From Leptospira congkakensis (GTDB lineage Bacteria > Spirochaetota > Leptospiria > Leptospirales > Leptospiraceae), in NCBI RefSeq assembly GCF_004770265.1, contig NZ_RQGQ01000004.1, positions 744,001-808,000 on the forward strand: 64,000 nucleotides of DNA, in the 5' to 3' direction. This document shows positions 39,453-49,003 of the stretch, in pieces; within the stretch, counting starts at the first letter, position 1, and each line of letters opens with the position of its first letter. The notes under the pieces were generated by a model, which did no database searches, was not told the origin of the DNA, and saw only the letters and a list, made by a program, of their open reading frames with translations. A program made the translations under genes and the position numbers.

Positions 39453-40088
39453 TTATCTTCTATAAGAACGACTGCTAGATCCCGGGCGAGCGGATCTAAG
39501 TCTATAAAAAGCAAAGAGAATGATAATCCCAAGGATCATCATAGCTTTTTTGTATTTAGCAAAAAAATCAGAGAAATTAAAGAAAGATTTTCCAGTTTCT
39601 TTATTTGCAGATGGATTTGTTTCTGTCTGGGAACTTTCCACTTTACCGATTTTTAAATCGGCAGAAAAACCAGGAAGTCCCGTTGGTTCCACAGATGAAG
39701 TTGAATCCATCCAAAGACCATTATTTACCACCTCTTCCTCCTCTGTTACCAAAGGTTGTTTTTCTAAACTAGGAATAGATTTTTCCGTAACCGCTGTCGT
39801 GGTTAAATTGGTGTTTGGAACCGAATTCGTGTTCTGCGGAAGTGATTCCGCAGTGAGTTGGTTTTGTTTGGATTTCTTTTTTGATTTCTTCTTTTTTCCT
39901 GTACCAGTTGTTACCGCATTCACGACGTTAGTTTGTTTTTTCGTTGTGGTTTGGCTAGGTTCTTCCTTTTGTTTGGTAATTGTAGATTTTGGTTTATCAT
40001 TCACCTTATCTAAAAAATCCAAACCCTCTTGTGCAAAGAGGGAGGTAAAAAAACAGAATACAAGGAAACTTAAGAAGAGATGTTTCAT
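39453..40088 (-). CDS. Unknown exported membrane protein between yajC and secD
   Basis: The 211-residue product has a signal peptide (cleavage near SLFA-QE). A long low-complexity region (about 25-150) rich in Lys, Thr, Ser, Asn and Gln follows, including a strongly basic stretch KKKKSKKKSK. Near the C-terminus is one membrane helix (about 182-198), then a short Arg/Ser-rich tail. The predicted topology puts the disordered region outside the inner membrane. It lies two bases after the yajC stop and 21 bp before secD, so it is made with the Sec accessory complex. I do not recognise a domain. A Sec-linked role is only inferred from position. Confidence 0.85.
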   Translation of the reverse strand: MKHLFLSFLVFCFFTSLFAQEGLDFLDKVNDKPKSTITKQKEEPSQTTTKKQTNVVNAVTTGTGKKKKSKKKSKQNQLTAESLPQNTNSVPNTNLTTTAVTEKSIPSLEKQPLVTEEEEVVNNGLWMDSTSSVEPTGLPGFSADLKIGKVESSQTETNPSANKETGKSFFNFSDFFAKYKKAMMILGIIILFAFYRLRSARPGSSSRSYRR

Positions 40089-40089
40089 C

Positions 40090-40413
40090 TTAGGCTTTTT
40101 TCTTCAGAATGGCGCTAGTTTCAAATGTAATGTTAGTATTCGCAGCAACACTCAAAACAACTGTTTCGTTATTGTCTTTGAATTCTACAATCTTTCCATG
40201 AAGGCCACTGTTTGTCACAACGTTGTCCCCTTTTTGAAGATTGGTAATCATTTCTTTACGTTTCTTTTCTTCTTTTTTGTTTGGAAGAATCACAAGAAAG
40301 TACATAGCAACTAACATGATCGGAATGATGATAAGTGACTGTAGGGACGACTTCGCACCCTCTTCTTGGGCAAGGATTAGGATTTCTGGTGTTAAAAAGT
40401 TAAAATTGAGCAT
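40090..40413 (-). CDS. yajC: Preprotein translocase subunit YajC
   Basis: The 107-residue protein has one membrane helix (about 26-45) followed by the family motif LPNKKEEKKRKEM and LQKGDNVVTNSGLHGKIVEF. YajC associates with SecDF. The N-terminus contains EEGAKSSLQSLIIIP. It is part of the yajC-unknown-secD-secF set. Confidence 0.96.
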   Translation of the reverse strand: MLNFNFLTPEILILAQEEGAKSSLQSLIIIPIMLVAMYFLVILPNKKEEKKRKEMITNLQKGDNVVTNSGLHGKIVEFKDNNETVVLSVAANTNITFETSAILKKKA

Positions 40414-40439
40414 AGCTATTTATCCAATGTTTACAGGCC

Positions 40440-41468
40440 TTATGTTAAATTCAATGTTTCACGAACGAATCGGAGAACTTTTTTCTCTAAGATGGCAGCT
40501 TTTGCTGTTTCGTATCCAGTTTTGATGTCACCCACTGCTCCGAGTAAAAACATCGCCACACCTGCATTGAGAGCCACCATTGCGGTTCCTCCCGTTGCTT
40601 CTTTCGGATCGAGAACTGCCCGAAAAAGGGATTCTGCCCCTTCTTTAGAAGAAGAGAACACTGTATTTCGATCCAATTCCTTGGGATTTAGGCCGAGTTC
40701 CTTTGGGTGAAAGGTTAGTTCCTTTGCCTCTTTTCCATCAAAATAGGCATAATCTGTCTTTTCAAAGATGGAAAATTCGTCCAGACCATCCGCAGAATGA
40801 CAGACAATCGCCCGTTTTGAGCCAAGTCTTCCCAAGATTTCTGCCATAGGAAGACAAAGTGACTTATCGTAAACTCCAACGAGTTGGTGTGAAGGAGAAA
40901 ATGGATTCGAAAGTGGTCCAATCAAATTGAAAAAAGTACGAAAGCCTAGAGCAGAACGAACGGGCCCTGCATATTTCATGGCTGGGTGCCAAGAAGGTGC
41001 AAATAAAAATACAAATCCAGTCCGGAGAAATTCCGCTTCAGAATCCTCTGTGGACTGGTCTAGTTTGTAACCAAGGCCTGACAAAATATCGGAACTACCA
41101 GAAAGAGAAGAGACCGAACGATTTCCGTGTTTGGCAACCTTAAACCCAAGACTAGCCAAGGTGAGAGCGGAAAGAGTGGAAACGTTCAACGTTCCTTTTC
41201 CATCCCCCCCTGTCCCACAAGTATCCAAAAAATCAAAATCAAATTTCTTTGAAGGTTTGATGGCATGATTTCGCATCGCACGAACAAAACCGTACAACTC
41301 GTCCGTTGTTTCTCCCTTCATTTTCATGGCAGTGAGAAAGGAAGCAAGAACTGGTTCCGGAACTTTCCCATCCATCACTTCACTTAAAAATAGTTCCGCA
41401 TGACCATCTACAAGATGATGTCCAGACACAACTTGTCCGAGTATTTCCTTAACTGTTGGCACGGTCAT
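40440..41468 (-). CDS. trpD: Anthranilate phosphoribosyltransferase
   Basis: The 342-residue enzyme joins anthranilate to PRPP in tryptophan synthesis. It has the PRPP-binding DTCGTGGDGKGTLNVS (about 84) and KHGNRSVSSLSGSSDILSGLG, then GPLSNPFSP. AAAGG precedes the ATG. The start overlaps the pgsA stop by 20 bp. No other trp gene is nearby, so it is split from the pathway. Confidence 0.96.
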   Translation of the reverse strand: MTVPTVKEILGQVVSGHHLVDGHAELFLSEVMDGKVPEPVLASFLTAMKMKGETTDELYGFVRAMRNHAIKPSKKFDFDFLDTCGTGGDGKGTLNVSTLSALTLASLGFKVAKHGNRSVSSLSGSSDILSGLGYKLDQSTEDSEAEFLRTGFVFLFAPSWHPAMKYAGPVRSALGFRTFFNLIGPLSNPFSPSHQLVGVYDKSLCLPMAEILGRLGSKRAIVCHSADGLDEFSIFEKTDYAYFDGKEAKELTFHPKELGLNPKELDRNTVFSSSKEGAESLFRAVLDPKEATGGTAMVALNAGVAMFLLGAVGDIKTGYETAKAAILEKKVLRFVRETLNLT

Positions 41469-42207
41469 AAAAAATCCTTTTTAGATTGGAAAATGTTAAC
41501 AGCTGATAATTGGTCACAATATAACGAAGTCCAGAAATGACTGTGATGAATGTTGTGAATAACATTCCAAAATAAGGAACAAAGGAAGCAATGGAATCAA
41601 AAAAATCTTTAAAACTCAAACTCTCTGTTGTTTTGACAAGAGTATAAAACTCATTTGCATGTTGTGACGCCACTTCGAAGGTAGAGTAACCTGCCAATTT
41701 TCCCATAGCATAGGTTTCATTGATCATAGCTCTTCTTTTGCCAGAGATTAACATAAACACAACTAGGATCATTAGGATGGCACCCATTTGGAAGGCAGTT
41801 TTTACCTTCCCCATCATCGTTGTGCGAAGGCTATTTCCAGACCGAACCGCAATGTACCGCAGGAAGGTGATGAGCATATCTCGCCCAATGATGAGAACCA
41901 CCATCCAAACTTCGATAGGTTCATGGATGAATAAAAAAGTAACAAAACAACCGATGACTAAAAATTTATCCGCTAAGGGATCGAGAAATTTTCCAAACTC
42001 GGTTTGTTGGTTCCATTTACGTGCTAAATATCCGTCTACAAGATCTGTAAGGGATGCGAGAGCAAATAGAACAAAGGCGAAGATTTGGTATTCCCATTCC
42101 TTTTGGAATAGAAAAAAGATAAAAAACGGAAGTGCTAGAACCCGAAGTACAGTAAGCAAATTCGGGATATTGGCAATGGTTTTCCAATCTTCCACTAAAC
42201 CACCCAA
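41449..42207 (-). CDS. pgsA: CDP-diacylglycerol-glycerol-3-phosphate phosphatidyltransferase family protein
   Basis: The product of about 250 residues is an inner-membrane CDP-alcohol phosphotransferase making phosphatidylglycerol phosphate. The motif DGYLAR-x8-G-x3-D-x3-D is intact (DGYLARKWNQQTEFGKFLDP...). The start is either TTG 42207 or GTG 42195; the latter overlaps the rimO stop as TAGTG with GGTGG nearby, and is equally likely. Between helices near the C-terminus is an extra loop (about 165-210) not usual in PgsA. It overlaps trpD by 20 bp. Confidence 0.93.
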   Translation of the reverse strand: MGGLVEDWKTIANIPNLLTVLRVLALPFFIFFLFQKEWEYQIFAFVLFALASLTDLVDGYLARKWNQQTEFGKFLDPLADKFLVIGCFVTFLFIHEPIEVWMVVLIIGRDMLITFLRYIAVRSGNSLRTTMMGKVKTAFQMGAILMILVVFMLISGKRRAMINETYAMGKLAGYSTFEVASQHANEFYTLVKTTESLSFKDFFDSIASFVPYFGMLFTTFITVISGLRYIVTNYQLLTFSNLKRIFYDRANS

Positions 42208-43541
42208 GTCCCCGACATATCCAATTCATAAAAAGAATCCACTCTTACCTGACCAAACTGGCCAAGTTTTAAACCTTCTTCTTCCACATAAACGACTTCA
42301 TCAATTTCGGGAGCGTCTTGGAATCGGCGAACGATTGCACCTTTTTCCAAAACTTCATCCACAACGGCAGGGTATAGTTTTCCAATTCGATTTTGGTGGA
42401 TGGATTTTAAAGTTCCGAGATACGCATCCCGCACCAAATTCACACGACGAGCAATCTCCTTGTCTTTGAGTTGCCCATCCATTGTGGCACCTTTGGTTCC
42501 GTCTTGTGGGGAATAAGGAAATAGATTTACCTTTTCTGGTTTTACATCTTCGACGAAACGAATGATTTCTTCCACGTCTTCCATAGTTTCTCCAGGAAAA
42601 CCCAAAATAAAGGAAGTTCGGATTTCCAATTCAGGTCTTAGACCCCTTGCCTTTTCAAACAAGGATTTGAAATATGAATATTCGCCGGTACGATTCATTG
42701 ATTTTAAAACGGATTTGGAAACATGTTGTAAGGGACTTTCCAAATACGGGGCAATCTTAGGAATTTCTCCATAAAGATCGAGTAACTTTTCTGTTTTTTT
42801 ATCTGGATAAAGATAGAGAAGGCGCAAAAGTTCGAGTCCGTCTACATCAGCAACAGAACGAACTAAATCCAAAAGTTTATCGGTGTCCTTTCCATAAAAA
42901 ACGGTGTCTTGTGAAACAAGGCAAATTTCTTTAGATCCCGCTTTGACGGCAAGTTTCGTTTGAGTCAAAACATCAGAGCTTTCTGTATCACGATACTTCC
43001 CACGTAAGTTAGGAATGATACAAAAATGACAACCTCGGTTGCAGCCGTCAGAAATTTTTACATATGAGTATGGTTTGGAATAGTTTTCGATACCCTTACT
43101 GGTTGTGAGTCTTTCGAGTAGGTCTTCGTTAAATTCGGTTAGGTCTTTAAAATCGAGTGGGAAACTTTTTCTTAAAATCTCCCCTGCTTTATCATATTTA
43201 CCAGTTCCAAAATGAAGATCCACCTCAGGAAGATCATCCGAGATTTCTTTTCCAGCACGTTCTGCAAAACAACCGACAACCACTAACTTTTGTTTGTTTT
43301 TCTTTTTGATATCAATGGAATCCAAAATGGTTTGGATGGTTTCCTTGGTTGCATCTTGGATAAACGTACAAGTATTCACTAAGTGGAAATCACTGGCTTC
43401 GGGGCCAGCCGCAGGAAGGAGACCTTCCTTTAGGAGCGACTGGTGCATAGCCATAGAATCCACGGTATTTTTAGGACAACCGAGAGTCGTGATAAAAAAC
43501 GACTTCGGTGTTTCTTCTAAATTTTCTTTTAGTTTCGGCAT
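42195..43541 (-). CDS. rimO: Ribosomal protein S12 methylthiotransferase RimO
   Basis: The 448-residue radical-SAM enzyme adds a methylthio group to an Asp of ribosomal protein S12. The N-terminal UPF0004 domain has TLGCPKNTVDS and conserved cysteines. The radical-SAM motif is CNRGCHFC (about 160). A TRAM domain ends the protein. Its ATG overlaps the rodZ-like stop (TAATG), showing coupling. The order rodZ-like, rimO, pgsA is an old arrangement also seen in other bacterial phyla. Confidence 0.96.
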   Translation of the reverse strand: MPKLKENLEETPKSFFITTLGCPKNTVDSMAMHQSLLKEGLLPAAGPEASDFHLVNTCTFIQDATKETIQTILDSIDIKKKNKQKLVVVGCFAERAGKEISDDLPEVDLHFGTGKYDKAGEILRKSFPLDFKDLTEFNEDLLERLTTSKGIENYSKPYSYVKISDGCNRGCHFCIIPNLRGKYRDTESSDVLTQTKLAVKAGSKEICLVSQDTVFYGKDTDKLLDLVRSVADVDGLELLRLLYLYPDKKTEKLLDLYGEIPKIAPYLESPLQHVSKSVLKSMNRTGEYSYFKSLFEKARGLRPELEIRTSFILGFPGETMEDVEEIIRFVEDVKPEKVNLFPYSPQDGTKGATMDGQLKDKEIARRVNLVRDAYLGTLKSIHQNRIGKLYPAVVDEVLEKGAIVRRFQDAPEIDEVVYVEEEGLKLGQFGQVRVDSFYELDMSGTWVV

Positions 43542-44641
43542 TACTCGCCTAACTCTCCAATGATGGACTGAGTCGAATCATAAGGATTTTGTTTACGGAT
43601 GAAAATCTTCTTAACTAGTTTTCCGGGTTTTCCAAGAACAGAACGTTCCTTCCCGTTTTGGACCATTTCTACGGCTCCACCATCACCCACTTTGATTTCT
43701 AATCTGTCACGAGCCTCTAAATGTTTGACTTCGCCAGCAGAAACAAGTCCCCTTTCTCCCATTTGTCCATCTAACACAAATTCCACGTAACTTGGTTTAG
43801 AGAAAAAGAGTGTGACTTGGATCGGAACATCGCCAACCGGAGATTTTACAGCAACACCTTCTCTTTCTTCTTTTAAAGTCACAAGAACTTTGGCGGATTT
43901 TTCGGTAACTGCTTGAGTCACAACTCGGATGTCACGTCGAAGGGAAGATAATTCTTCTATGCGATAAGAAAGGATGGTCTCCTCTCCTTCCACTGTTTGG
44001 AAAAAATATACATTTTTTTCAGGGAAAATATTGAATCCAAGGTTTGCTTTTCCATTGGATACACCTTTGATAAACATCTTACATTGTTGGTTGTTGACGC
44101 TGAAACTCACACCACGGTCTTCTGTTAAAATAAAAGGAACACTCGCATTTTCTGGAACACTTTGAGAAACAAAATTGATTCCAGAAGGAATGTCGGAACT
44201 TGCCACAGTTTCTACAGTAGAACCAACTTCTGTGGTTTCCTCATCCATAGAACCCGACCCGGATTCTTCAAAACTAATATAGATGATATAAGCTGAGATC
44301 ACAAAAAGAAATACAGAAATAAGGCTAATGATTTTATTTCGATCTAAATTGAAGTGAGTGGTTGTAGGACGAGTGAGTTCTTCCAAAGGTGCTTGGGATT
44401 CTTCAATTTGTTCCCCACGATAAAGATTCAGAAGCATTGCGGCATCTAACTTTAAATAACTAGCGTAGTTTTTTAGAAACCCAAGGGCAAAGGTCTCGGC
44501 AGGAAACTGGGAATAATCTTCTGTTTCTAAGGCAATGATGTATTTAGCTGCGATGTTTGTTTCTTTCGCAACATCTTTCACTGAAAGTTTTTTATCTTCT
44601 CTAGCTTCTCGTAGTATTTGACCGACTCGTTTTGTGTTCAA
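43541..44641 (-). CDS. rodZ: RodZ-like HTH membrane protein
   Basis: The 366 residues start at TTG with AGAGG. An N-terminal HTH_25 domain (about 5-75: [23 protein letters not shown]) is followed by a linker, a membrane helix (about 104-121) and a periplasmic region containing a DUF4115-like beta domain (about 270-345). RodZ links MreB to the wall-elongation machinery. Its partner MreB is not in the window. It lies between lolA and rimO in the long run. The periplasmic part is longer than in E. coli-like short forms. The symbol is given on domain layout. Confidence 0.85.
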   Translation of the reverse strand: MNTKRVGQILREAREDKKLSVKDVAKETNIAAKYIIALETEDYSQFPAETFALGFLKNYASYLKLDAAMLLNLYRGEQIEESQAPLEELTRPTTTHFNLDRNKIISLISVFLFVISAYIIYISFEESGSGSMDEETTEVGSTVETVASSDIPSGINFVSQSVPENASVPFILTEDRGVSFSVNNQQCKMFIKGVSNGKANLGFNIFPEKNVYFFQTVEGEETILSYRIEELSSLRRDIRVVTQAVTEKSAKVLVTLKEEREGVAVKSPVGDVPIQVTLFFSKPSYVEFVLDGQMGERGLVSAGEVKHLEARDRLEIKVGDGGAVEMVQNGKERSVLGKPGKLVKKIFIRKQNPYDSTQSIIGELGE

Positions 44642-44658
44642 AATGATATCCTCTTAGC

Positions 44659-45360
44659 TTAGTTCTCGGAGACAAGTGGGTTGTTTACAATCTTCGCGTT
44701 TCCGCTCATGTGAAAATTGAAAACTCCATCTTGGATTTCTTCAGAAAAATTAATATTGGAAAATGAGATGGTGGTTACTTTCCCGCGACCATCGGTAGCC
44801 ACTGCTTTTTTGATTAAGTAAGATTCGGAATCCACAAATAGTTTCATCTTCTCGAACCCACCAATTTTTTCTCTTTGGTCAAGATCTAAAACAAAGTATT
44901 TAGTCGTATCTCCCATGGAACGAGGTTGTTCGATGGTATCAAATTTATAATGGTATTTACGAAAGAGTCTATTGAGGCCATCAGGACTGTTAGTGGTAAA
45001 GATCGGACCAGATGTATTTTTACGATCGAGAGTTAAATCCTGTTTTCCCACAGCACCTAACCTCTTGATAAAAATATGAAGTGTTTTTCCATCGGAAACA
45101 ATTTCGTCCCCTTCTGGTTCGGCAAAGTTATATCTGATTTTTCCGGGACGTTTGTAGAAACATTTCCCGCGCATCTGTTTTTCCTTTTTGTTGTCTTCTG
45201 TTTTGATGAGAAAATCAGCCGAATAGGAATTGATATCACTAAAGTTCTTCTTTATCTTTTTCACCACTTCTGAGGGTGAGTGCCAATTGTGAGCCGGACT
45301 TGTTTGGGCACCAAGAGAAACACCCAATACAAGTAACAAAGATCCGATCCATACTTTCAT
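44659..45360 (-). CDS. lolA: LolA-like outer-membrane lipoprotein carrier
   Basis: Start at ATG 45360 ([19 protein letters not shown]) gives 233 residues with a clean signal peptide. A longer reading overlaps the ftsK region without support. The mature part has the LolA pattern: [17 protein letters not shown], the basic [21 protein letters not shown] split by normal spacing, and a beta-rich remainder with [20 protein letters not shown]. It should shuttle lipoproteins across the periplasm, which matters in lipoprotein-rich Leptospira. ftsK lies 40 bp upstream. Confidence 0.88.
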   Translation of the reverse strand: MKVWIGSLLLVLGVSLGAQTSPAHNWHSPSEVVKKIKKNFSDINSYSADFLIKTEDNKKEKQMRGKCFYKRPGKIRYNFAEPEGDEIVSDGKTLHIFIKRLGAVGKQDLTLDRKNTSGPIFTTNSPDGLNRLFRKYHYKFDTIEQPRSMGDTTKYFVLDLDQREKIGGFEKMKLFVDSESYLIKKAVATDGRGKVTTISFSNINFSEEIQDGVFNFHMSGNAKIVNNPLVSEN

Positions 45361-45400
45361 AGATTCCCAGTTTTTCAGACAAACTTCTCTTGTCGATGAT

Positions 45401-48400
45401 TTACGCTGAACGCAGGATTTCTCGGGGTTTGGCCCCGATTTGAGGCGAAACATAACCCCTCATTTCCATAAGTTCCATAAGCCTCGCCGCTTTGTTGTAA
45501 CCGATTCTCATCCGTCTTTGTAAGTAACTTGCACTTGCCTTTTTTTCGGTCACAACGATATTCCACGCTTCGTCAAAAAGTTCCTCATCTTCGTCAGAGG
45601 CCATTTCGATATTCGTTTCATCGTCCCAATTCATTTCCACGTAAGCAGGAGCACCCTGTTTTTTGGCCTCTTCTACTATGGACTCAATTTCTTTCTCTTC
45701 GATAAAAGGAGCTTGGATTCGCATCAGATCACTCGAAGTCGGAGACCGGTATAAAAAGTCCCCTTTTCCGAGCAGGGTCTCGGCCCCACTCGTATCCAGA
45801 ATGGTTCTAGAGTCTGTTTTTTGTGCGACTTGGAAGGCCACCCTTGCCGGACAGTTCGCCTTGATGACTCCTGTGATCACATCCACTGACGGTCTTTGGG
45901 TTGCCATCACCAAATGGATTCCAACCGCTCTTGCTTTTTGGGAAATCCTTTGGATCTGTTCTTCCAAATCCTTTCCCGAAACCATCATTAGGTCCGCAAG
46001 CTCATCAATAAAGATCACAATGTACGGAAGTTTTTGAAAGCCCTTCGCATGGGCATATTCATCTACCTTTTCATTGAAACTTTTGAAATCCCTACTTTTC
46101 AATTGAGAGATCATTTGGTAACGACTCTCCATTTCTTGGATGGCCCAAGAAAGTGCCTTCGTTGCTTTTTTAGGATCTGTGATCACGGGCATGAGAAGGT
46201 GTGGGATTCCTTCATAAAGAGTCATCTCCACCATCTTTGGATCGATCATAATGAAACGCACTTCTTCTGGGGAGCGAGTGCAAATAAGGCTTGTGATCAT
46301 CGCATTGATACTCACCGACTTACCAGAACCAGTGGTTCCCGCCACAAGTAAGTGAGGAAGTTTAGCGATGTCAATCATCACAAGTTTTCCAGAAATATCT
46401 TTTCCAATACAGATAGACAAGTCTTTGGCCTTATGTTGGAGGATGGTATCTTTTAGAATCTCTGATAAAAATACGTCTTCTCGGATTCGGTTCGGAACTT
46501 CGATTCCAATCGACGCCTTACCAGGGATAGGTGCCACAATCCGAATATTTTTCACTTCGAGGTAAGCACGGATTTCATCTGAAAGAGAAACAATTCGGTT
46601 CAGTTTGATTCCATTCGGGATGGTAATCTCGTAACGAGTGATGATGGGCCCTCTTTCTTTTGTGATGACCTTGGACTCAATTCCAAAATGCCCTGTGGAC
46701 TCTTCGATTTTACGAGAGATCAGATCCAATTCAGAATCGTTCTTTAAAATATTGGCCACAGGAACTTGGTGGGACACAAGAAGCCTTGGAGAGATATAAT
46801 ACTTTCCTTTTTTTAGTTTTGGTTTGGGAACCATGGAACCAAACATCAGTTCTTGTTGTTCCGCCTTTGGCTCTGGTTTCTTTTTCCCAAAATTTCCTGA
46901 ACTCAAATTGGACTTTACGAGCGGAGAAGCCTCTTCCACAGCTAAGGTCTCGAGGGTTTCTTCTTCATACTCTTCGGAACTATAATCCACTTCTTCATCT
47001 GAATCGTCAGACTCGCTACTTTCGCTCGCATCCCAACCCGATTCTTCCACTAGAGACAAACGAACCGATTCTGGAATGGCAATGGCTTCGGATGTTTTCT
47101 CATCCTCACCCTCTTCATAAGAAAGAACCATGGATTCAGGTTCCATTTCATCGGATTCTTCTTCTAAATCACTATAGTTTTCATCTTCATACGAAAAGGA
47201 GGAAGAGGAATTCGAGATTTTTAGAATATTGTTTTCTCCGCCAAAAGAGGATTTGACGGGATCTAGTTTGGGAAGCTCCAAACTTTCTAAACCCAGAGCA
47301 GTATCCAATTTTGGTTTCCACTTGGCCTCGGGAAATTGGAAAAGGATTTTGGATTCTCTTTCACTTTCGATTTCTTCTAATTCTTCTGCGAGTCGCCTGT
47401 TATCCGTTAGTTTCAGGCGAGAAATCAAAACTTCATTTTTTTCAAATTCCGCAAGGGAATCTAGTTTTGATTCTTGTTTCTGGAATCGAAACACTTTTCC
47501 TGCCTCATCAAAAAACCCTTCAAAATGCGAAGTATTACGGTAACGAACCGCTGGCGTTTTTTTAAAAGAAGGATTTTCCTGGAAACGATCCTCTCGACCA
47601 TTTTTATCCACGGAATTTCTTTCCTCTTGGAAATAAGAATTCAGGTGAGAACCATCTCTCTTGGAACGGGAATTTACATTTGGATTCGCAGTTTTTTTCT
47701 CATCCGCAACCATATTCCAAAAATGATTGGAAAGGTCTTCTTTGGATTCTTCTTCTGTCTGCACAGCAAACCATTGTTTGTTTCGAATTTCATTTTCTGT
47801 TCCGCGGCGAGTCGAAACCACGGATTCCAAAAATGAAGGTAATCGCAAATGAGGGAGTTCGTTTCTTCCTCCCATCATTCTATAAATTCCATTGGAATAT
47901 TTGTTGATAGCAGCAAAGGTAAAAGACCAAGCCCCGTCTTCCAGCCAAATCACGGCAAAGTATAAGTATAAAAAGAATACAACAAGGATACGCCCAGTCT
48001 CACCAAAGAGGTAAGAAAAAACCCAAGAGAAAAATTGCCCAAGGATTCCGCCACTATCCCCTACATGACCGAGCGGGGTTTCCAAAAGATTCAAACTCAC
48101 AGTGGTAGCGACAAGAAAGAGTGGGAAAAAAAGTGCTTTGCTCAGTCTGTCAAAGTCAGGATTTCTTAACGAAAGAACACCTAACATCAAAACAAAACCA
48201 GCGAGTAAAAATGAGGACTTTCCTAAAATATAAAGTAAGGTAAACGCAATGTAATGACCAAGCCTTCCAAACCAATTGAAAAGCGATCCGTCCTCTCCTT
48301 CCTGAAACGAAAAGAGAGAAAGTAGTAAAAACACACCAGAAAATACTAATAGATACGGAAGGAAGTCTTTGCGAGGCAAAGTCCATCCCCATACGGATTT

Positions 48401-48412
48401 TTTAGGGTCCAT
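45401..48412 (-). CDS. ftsK: FtsK/SpoIIIE DNA translocase
   Basis: The 1,003-residue protein pumps chromosomal DNA through the division septum. Four membrane helices (about 18-180) are followed by a long linker (about 190-560), very acidic at about 400-510 ([28 protein letters not shown]). The motor domain has Walker [15 protein letters not shown] (about 697), Walker [14 protein letters not shown] and [21 protein letters not shown]. The C-terminal winged-helix gamma domain (about 925-1003) contains [18 protein letters not shown] and should read KOPS-like sequences. It heads the long minus-strand run. Confidence 0.97.
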   Translation of the reverse strand: MDPKKSVWGWTLPRKDFLPYLLVFSGVFLLLSLFSFQEGEDGSLFNWFGRLGHYIAFTLLYILGKSSFLLAGFVLMLGVLSLRNPDFDRLSKALFFPLFLVATTVSLNLLETPLGHVGDSGGILGQFFSWVFSYLFGETGRILVVFFLYLYFAVIWLEDGAWSFTFAAINKYSNGIYRMMGGRNELPHLRLPSFLESVVSTRRGTENEIRNKQWFAVQTEEESKEDLSNHFWNMVADEKKTANPNVNSRSKRDGSHLNSYFQEERNSVDKNGREDRFQENPSFKKTPAVRYRNTSHFEGFFDEAGKVFRFQKQESKLDSLAEFEKNEVLISRLKLTDNRRLAEELEEIESERESKILFQFPEAKWKPKLDTALGLESLELPKLDPVKSSFGGENNILKISNSSSSFSYEDENYSDLEEESDEMEPESMVLSYEEGEDEKTSEAIAIPESVRLSLVEESGWDASESSESDDSDEEVDYSSEEYEEETLETLAVEEASPLVKSNLSSGNFGKKKPEPKAEQQELMFGSMVPKPKLKKGKYYISPRLLVSHQVPVANILKNDSELDLISRKIEESTGHFGIESKVITKERGPIITRYEITIPNGIKLNRIVSLSDEIRAYLEVKNIRIVAPIPGKASIGIEVPNRIREDVFLSEILKDTILQHKAKDLSICIGKDISGKLVMIDIAKLPHLLVAGTTGSGKSVSINAMITSLICTRSPEEVRFIMIDPKMVEMTLYEGIPHLLMPVITDPKKATKALSWAIQEMESRYQMISQLKSRDFKSFNEKVDEYAHAKGFQKLPYIVIFIDELADLMMVSGKDLEEQIQRISQKARAVGIHLVMATQRPSVDVITGVIKANCPARVAFQVAQKTDSRTILDTSGAETLLGKGDFLYRSPTSSDLMRIQAPFIEEKEIESIVEEAKKQGAPAYVEMNWDDETNIEMASDEDEELFDEAWNIVVTEKKASASYLQRRMRIGYNKAARLMELMEMRGYVSPQIGAKPREILRSA

Positions 48413-48477
48413 ACGGGAAATATCGGACGGTTTTGAGACATAGACAGAAAAAAAAGACGGATCTTTAAGCCAAAATT

Positions 48478-48975
48478 TTATCCCTTAAAATTAGTAAAAT
48501 TGGCATCAAAATTGAAATTGGCATTTCGAATCGCCGCCATTACCTCTTGCAAATCGTCCTTTTTTTTGCCCACAACTCGAACCGATTCCCCTTGGATGGT
48601 GGCCTGAACCTTTAGTTTTTGGTCTTTGATCAGAGTGGTGATTTGTTTGGTTTGTTCTTTGTCCAAACCATTCTGGATTTTTACTTTTTGGCGCACTGTT
48701 TGGCCCGTAGCCGACTCAATTTTGGACTCAAAATCGAAGGCCTTCAGACTAATGCCCCTTTTGGCCATTTTGGTGGTAAGGACATCAATCACCTGTTTCA
48801 GTTTGATATCGTTTTCCGAAGTCAAAACCAAACTATCTTCTGTGAGTTTGATTTCGGAGTTGGATCCTTTAAAATCAAACCTTGTTTGAATTTCTGTCAT
48901 GGCCTGAGCCACGGCGTTTTGTAATTCCGGTCTTTCGATTTTTGATACAATGTCAAATGATGGATCTTGAGCCAT
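48478..48975 (-). CDS. yajQ: YajQ-family nucleotide-binding protein (DUF520)
   Basis: The 165-residue protein has the two ferredoxin-like halves of YajQ: it begins MAQDPSFDIVSKIERPELQNA, then RFDFKGSNSEI, and near the end KLKVQATIQGESVRVVGKKKDDLQ. Some relatives bind cyclic di-GMP and act as transcription co-regulators; others bind nucleotides or tRNA. Which applies here is unknown. AAGGAG precedes the ATG. It lies 66 bp upstream of ftsK and 29 bp downstream of alaS. Confidence 0.93.
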   Translation of the reverse strand: MAQDPSFDIVSKIERPELQNAVAQAMTEIQTRFDFKGSNSEIKLTEDSLVLTSENDIKLKQVIDVLTTKMAKRGISLKAFDFESKIESATGQTVRQKVKIQNGLDKEQTKQITTLIKDQKLKVQATIQGESVRVVGKKKDDLQEVMAAIRNANFNFDANFTNFKG

Positions 48976-49003
48976 AGTTTACTCCTTACTTACCTTAATG
49001 TCT

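Noticed and set aside
39520..40314. Open frame of 264 codons on the plus strand
   Set aside because: It lies antisense to yajC and the Lys/Thr-rich protein; its Phe/Val-rich product mirrors their Lys/Asn codons.
41720..42469. Open frame of 249 codons on the plus strand
   Set aside because: It is antisense to pgsA and rimO, both of which are certain.
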